DNA of 64,000 bases from Carnegiea gigantea (lineage: Eukaryota > Streptophyta > Magnoliopsida > Caryophyllales > Cactaceae). How positions within the stretch are numbered: position 1 is the stretch's first letter; each line of letters starts with the position of its first letter. Shown here one piece after another: positions 60,291 to 64,000 of the stretch. The stretch lies in NCBI GenBank assembly GCA_029747015.1, contig JAKOGI010002967.1, positions 1 to 64,000 of the forward strand. Direction: 5' to 3'. Below the pieces are notes generated by a model. The model was not told where the DNA came from and made no database searches. It saw nothing but the letters and a program-made list of their open reading frames with translations. The position numbers were made by a program, and so were the translations under genes.

Positions 60291-61654
60291 AGTGCTCACT
60301 GTTGGGTTCGGATTTCTTTACTCGTAGTTATAAATCCAATGATTCTTAGGTTTAGAAGTGCTCGCTTCAAAATAGAGAAATCTTTCACAGGGGAATTCAT
60401 TGGAAAATTGGGAATGTGATAACTGGTGTGGACGAGAAAGCCTTCTAGAGATGCTTCACTTGGATCAGCAAGATGTGTCAAACATTGATGCAATAGTAGG
60501 TGACTTTATCACTCCTTCTAAGGAGTGGGATTTTACTTCGCTTAGCTTGTTTTTGTCTAATGATATCTACAATTTAACTAAGAGCATTCATATTCCCTTT
60601 CATGACATTAAAGACTCCTTTTGTTTGGGTATGTCTAGAAGTGGCTCTCTTACTATTAAATCTGCAACATCGAAAGTGCATGATGTTCCCTTGGATATCC
60701 AAAAGCCTTGAGAATTTTCTTCGATCTGAAAATTGAATGTTATACCTAAGTTTAAAATTTTTTCTTTGGAAAATATGTTAGAATGCCTTAGCTACCTATG
60801 CTAACTTGCTTAATAGAGAGTTAAATTTAGACCCAATTTGCCATCTTTGTCATTTTGAATAGGAATCTAAAAGCCACGTCTTTACCCAATGTTTTATGAT
60901 TAAGAGCAGTTGGGATTTGACATATCAACTTAAGTGGATAAATCAAATATTTTCAAGTTGGAATTACGCCAATCCTTGACCTATTAAAGTTTACTAGAAC
61001 CCAGACTAACCCTAATTAGATTGACTGCATTACTTCTCTTATGTGGGGCATCTGCAAGAGTCATAATGATGTGGTATTCAAAAATGAGGCACAATTATTT
61101 GTGCTAAAAAACATTGGACAGAATAGAAGGCCACAAAAAGATTTGATTTGGGTGTAACATCTTTATTCCATCAACCTTCTCATCTATGGCCCAACCACTA
61201 GGAGGATTCATCAAAATCAACTTCGATGGATCCAAATCTTCCTCTTCACAGGACAGGAGGCTTCATCATCAGAAGTTGGGGTCAAAGATTTCTTCAAGCT
61301 CGAACTACCAATCTTGGAGCAGTCTCATGTCATGGGTTAATAATTCACTCAAACTTAAACCTGTGCGACCCAGCAAACTGTGCTTAGAATGTCTTGCTTT
61401 GTTTGGTTGTAAGCCTTAAGTGAAGCTTAACTTAGACTTAAGAAGCTAAGCAAGCACATACACTCTAAGAGAACTGAGAGAGATAAAGTGGAGAGAGAAA
61501 GAGTTTGGGAGAATGCTTTGTATTGCACTTGGGATGCTTTCAATGGCTTGATTATAGATGAGCCCCCTTAGAGGTTTATACACACATCTACCTCCTCAAT
61601 GGACAGTAGAGATTTATTCGATCCTACGAATATTATTACACTTTCACAATATTC

Positions 61655-61667
61655 TATATAAATATCC
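61655..61667 (-). promoter_or_regulatory. TATA box of the solo LTR
   Basis: The minus strand reads GATATTTATATAG. It lies about 35-45 bases downstream (on minus) of the heat-shock element array, the normal arrangement for an inducible plant promoter. Confidence 0.65.
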
Positions 61668-61698
61668 TAGATACGACACATATGTAGAATAATGGGAA

Positions 61699-61805
61699 CT
61701 CTAGAAACTTCTAGAACAATCTAGAACTATCTAGAGTTCTCGAGAAGATTCTACAAGACTTTAGAATGTCAAGAAGGTTCTAGAACACTCTAAAACATTC
61801 TAGCA
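61699..61805. promoter_or_regulatory. Heat-shock element ladder (GAA/TTC every 5 bp)
   Basis: GAA starts at 61704, 61714, 61724, 61744 and 61764, and TTC at 61709 and 61749, all in one 5 bp phase, with one-mismatch units between. After a one-base phase slip the pattern continues with GAA at 61773 and 61783 and TTC at 61778 and 61798. Two perfect three-unit sites occur: GAAACTTCTAGAA (61704-61716) and GAAGGTTCTAGAA (61773-61785). The consensus site for heat-shock factor is alternating nGAAn/nTTCn, with three or more units needed. A weaker continuation runs to about 61865. Confidence 0.85.
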
Positions 61806-62292
61806 TATTTCAGACGGTTCCAGACCATACTGGAAGATTTTGAAACACTCTAGAGCTCTTCGGAAACGTGGCCCGTAACACTCAGCTCTAGTATAAAAGC
61901 AACAATGATGTGAAATGGAGTATGAACAGCAGTTCAAGTAGGATATCGTTCAATTGTTTTAGAAGGTGATAATCAGGTACTCATCAAAGCACTAAGGGGA
62001 GAAGTCCAAATTCCTTGGGAGATTCAAACACTAGTGTATGATACAAGGGTCTATCTCAACTCTTACCATCGAATATATATTCAACATATTTTAAGAAAAG
62101 GCAATCGAGCAGTACATTGGTTGGCCAAATTTGGTCTCCTTATTTCTTCTTTTATTTTGTGGATTTCTATTCAATTGTTTAATTCCTCTCTATTCTCATT
62201 GAGGATAACTTAGATAGAACCCTTGAGAGAAGGGCTACTACCTAATCGCTATATTGCTTCCCATCCCCCCAAAAAAAAAAAAAAAAAAAAAA

Positions 62293-62716
62293 CACTCTCC
62301 TAGCTCTTAGGTAGCCAATCAATACATTCAACTTTGAAGCCCTTCAAATTCTCTTAAAGGGCTAAGCAACTATTAATTAATTATTTTCATTAGCATTTGA
62401 TTCCATATCAAGCCTATTAACCTAAAACATATTAGCACAATCAAACGAATCCATAGGACTATAAAAGTAAATGGAGATGGCAGGGCATTTAAACAGATCT
62501 GCTTAATCTGATCGGCAAATTAAGTTCCTACTGCTATTGCATCTATGCATCAATCTATGCAGAGTTTTTATCATTCATTTTTTTTCTAGAGAAGAACTAC
62601 CAAAAAAATGATGGAATCATGATCTACCTGATTGAGCAAGTGGGCGTTTCATCAACCGAGTATTTTTGCCTAGCCCCTTTATATTCTCCCGATTTCATGT
62701 ACCACATTTTATGGCA
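62293..62716. other. Upstream region of the HSP20 gene
   Basis: No repeat recognised. A weak two-unit heat-shock-like site TTCTAGAG is at 62584-62591, about 130 bases before the TATA box. No three-unit site was seen. Confidence 0.5.
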
Positions 62717-62723
62717 TATAAAG
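62717..62723 (+). promoter_or_regulatory. Candidate TATA box of the HSP20 gene
   Basis: TATAAAG lies 218 bases before the ATG, which would give a 5' leader of about 190 bases. That is longer than usual for a small heat-shock gene, so the call is tentative. Confidence 0.45.
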
Positions 62724-62940
62724 AGCATAATGAATAATCCCACTTTAATAAAATTCCGTTACTAGATCATTCCTACCACGCATCAATTTCAGCTCCAAAC
62801 ATTAACTAGTTGTCTAACTCCATCACCTCTTCTATTAATACCTCACCATCTGTTGCCCTTAACATCTTTTGTCGGCCTAAAATTGAAGCGTTGGTCTAAG
62901 GTTCTTTAGCTAGCTTGTAATAAGCCTTTTGATAATCAAA

Positions 62941-63366
62941 ATGCAAACCACAGCGCCATACTACAGCTTCTATGGGCCACAACTATCTCTGTTCGACCCA
63001 CTTTCACTCTATCTATGGGAGCATTTCCTACCATCACCATATGTCTTCTCAAATATGGAGCCCATAGCAAAGACCAGGATTGAGTACAAGGAGGCCTCAG
63101 AGGCTCACCAGTGTAGGGTTGTGATCCTTGGCGTGAAGAAGGAGGATGTCAAGGTGGAGGTAGATGAGGGCAATATGCTCCACATAAGTGCCAAAAGGAC
63201 GCACAAGAGGGAGGAGAAGAAAGACAACTACCATCGCCTTGAGCATGGAATTGCAGAATTTGCAAGATGGTTTAAGTTGCCCTCTAATGTCAAGCCTGAG
63301 CAAATGAAGAGCTCTGCTGATGACGGGGTGCTCACTGTCATTATTCCTAAGGAGAAGGTGAATTAA
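62941..63366 (+). CDS. Small heat-shock protein, HSP20 family, class I-like
   Basis: Small heat-shock proteins are ATP-independent chaperones that bind unfolding proteins; class I members act in the cytosol as oligomers. The ATG at 62941 gives 141 residues. The frame is open further upstream only to a TTG (62929), so 62941 is the first ATG. The N-terminal part (SFYGPQLSLFDPLSLYLWEHF) matches the class I pattern SFFG..S.FDPFSLD.WDPF. The alpha-crystallin domain spans about residues 45-137: RIEYKEASEAH, GVKKEDVKVEVDE, HRLEHGIAEFARWFKLPSNV and DDGVLTVIIPKE. It lacks the final ten or so residues with the I-x-I/V motif used in oligomer assembly, and ends at PKEKVN. The common LPG before the KKEDV segment reads ILG, and several usually conserved residues (for example RRF) are changed. 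No intron is needed, as is usual for this class. It could be a functional divergent member or a decaying copy. Confidence 0.87.
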   Translation: MQTTAPYYSFYGPQLSLFDPLSLYLWEHFLPSPYVFSNMEPIAKTRIEYKEASEAHQCRVVILGVKKEDVKVEVDEGNMLHISAKRTHKREEKKDNYHRLEHGIAEFARWFKLPSNVKPEQMKSSADDGVLTVIIPKEKVN

Positions 63367-63880
63367 ATGAATGTCTACTAATGTAATAAGCAGATAAGCT
63401 AAGTGCAACATATAAATAAGCACGTAGAGGGAACTGGTTTTCAACTTTAGACAAGCATGATCATTTATTTTGCATGGCCACTTTATATGCATGTTTAATT
63501 GCCTCTTGCTGCAGTGTTAAATATATCACCTTTTTTCCTTATTATACATCATGAACTGATCAACTATGCTGTAGTTTTGGGTTGCGTTGTTACACCTACT
63601 CATGTTGGATGCTTCCTAAGACTATGAATGTATAATTCTTAAGTAACATTTATGACAAATATTAGCCACTATTAAGCCCCCCAAAAAAGAGAGATTTTTG
63701 GTTTTGACGATTTGATTTGATTAGGAAAATTGGGAAAATACAACGATCTAAAGGAACTTTTGTTTATGAGTCCTTTTTTCCACTTAGGTAGTTCAAACAA
63801 AAGACAAACTAAGCCAAACTGAGTTTAGGAAAAAAATGCATATCGATGAACTTGTGTTTGAATTTTACACACGTATACCT
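63367..63880. other. 3' flank of the HSP20 gene
   Basis: AT-rich sequence with possible poly(A) signals (ATAAATAAG near 63412). No further gene recognised. Confidence 0.4.
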
Positions 63881-64000
63881 ATATATGTGTGTGTGTGTGT
63901 GTATATATATGTGTGTGTGTGTGTGTGTGTATACCCACTATATATATAAATATACATATATATATATATATATATATGATATATATATATATATATTATA
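63881..64000. repeat. TG/TA compound microsatellite
   Basis: Alternating TG and TA dinucleotide runs continue to the window edge, including several TATATA stretches able to form hairpins. Confidence 0.95.

Larger units (their letters stand above)
61328..61880 (-). mobile_element. Solo LTR (probably Copia) with heat-shock element array
   Basis: This 553 bp insertion lies inside the RNase H domain. On plus it runs from TGTCATGGG to CCCGTAACA, imperfect inverted ends typical of an LTR. CTCA flanks both sides (61324-61327 and 61881-61884); removing the insert and one CTCA restores an RNase H-like frame. Read on minus, it has the 10 bp-period array (61865-61699), then a TATA box (about 61667-61655), then the downstream part. 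No internal retrotransposon sequence is attached, so it is a solo LTR left by recombination or a small LTR-only element. The four-base duplication (five is usual) leaves slight doubt about the exact edge. Confidence 0.82.
60300..62292 (+). mobile_element. 5'-truncated LINE (L1-like) with RNase H domain and poly(A) tail
   Basis: Three parts of a plant LINE C-terminal region lie in order on plus. About 60400-60711: DNWCGRESLLEMLHLD, EWDFTSLSLFLSNDIYN, SRSGSLTIKSATSK (post-RT region). About 60740-60930: a zf-RVT-like segment (LNRELNLDPICHLCHFE, SHVFTQCF). Then an RNase H (RVT_3) domain split by a solo LTR: 61198-61327 (INFDGSKSSSS, GGFIIRSWGQRFLQARTTN) and 61930-62140 (VQVGYRSIVLEGDNQVLIKA, HILRKGNRAVHWLAKFG). 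An A run of about 24 bases at 62270-62292 would be the tail. The endonuclease and RT parts are missing, as is common for 5'-truncated insertions. Frame breaks exist. Confidence 0.8.

Noticed and set aside
62929..62940. Upstream extension of the HSP20 protein by four residues
   Set aside because: It would start at TTG; the first ATG is at 62941 and fits the family's N-terminus.
63097..63492. Minus-strand frame of 131 codons opposite the HSP20 gene
   Set aside because: A shadow of the real gene; the alpha-crystallin domain is clearly on plus.

Overview
This 64 kb window looks like nuclear DNA of a flowering plant, probably a dicot. It is AT-rich, has almost no intact open reading frames, and most of it is LTR retrotransposons of typical plant lineages: Ty3/Gypsy chromoviruses, Athila-like Gypsy and Ty1/Copia. 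There are also a tRNA-derived SINE and a LINE 3' end. The only cellular gene I can support is a small heat-shock protein (HSP20) gene near the right edge (62941-63366, + strand). I saw no tRNA, rRNA, CRISPR or bacterial features.

Layout from left to right. (1) 905-8026: decayed Gypsy element on +, here called G1, with two 1.3 kb LTRs. (2) 8032-10468: unassigned DNA with a SINE (8434-8667, - strand) flanked by a 16 bp target duplication. (3) 10474-19128: Gypsy element on -, G2, Tekay/Del-like with a chromodomain remnant. Its 3.1 kb LTR is at the left; at the right its 5' LTR is replaced by a short fold-back, yet a perfect 5 bp target duplication flanks the element. (4) 20362-27691: Gypsy element on -, G3, the youngest-looking, a relative of G1. 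(5) 28423-37306: Athila-like element on -, A1, with gag, protease and ORF-1 but no reverse transcriptase or integrase. It sits inside what may be an older Athila-like element, A2 (28010-28417 plus 37312-40152). (6) 40153-43285: Copia remnant on -, C1. (7) 44883-45017 plus 56799-about 60300: Copia element on +, C2, split inside gag by (8) G4 (45018-56793), a Tekay-like element with 3 kb LTRs and an essentially non-coding interior. (9) About 60380-62292: LINE 3' end with an RNase H domain, itself split by a 553 bp solo LTR (61328-61880). (10) The HSP20 gene, then a TG/TA microsatellite.

Element boundaries rest on paired LTRs, TG...CA ends, primer-binding sites, polypurine tracts and target-site duplications (TSDs): imperfect CTAA for G1, GTTTA for G2, CTTCC for G3, ATAAC for A1, CTTTC for G4. 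The order of some insertions is fixed: G4 went into C2, A1 into the putative A2, and the solo LTR into the LINE.

The most interesting signals are: (a) the solo LTR at 61328-61880 carries a roughly 10 bp-period ladder of heat-shock elements just upstream of a TATA box, about 1 kb from an HSP20 gene; (b) G2 appears to have integrated with two copies of the same (U5) LTR end, formed by a fold-back at a 7 bp microhomology; (c) in G1 and G3 the pol reading frame ends exactly 169 bp inside the 3' LTR, a CRM-like trait. All alignments were done by eye, with no database search.
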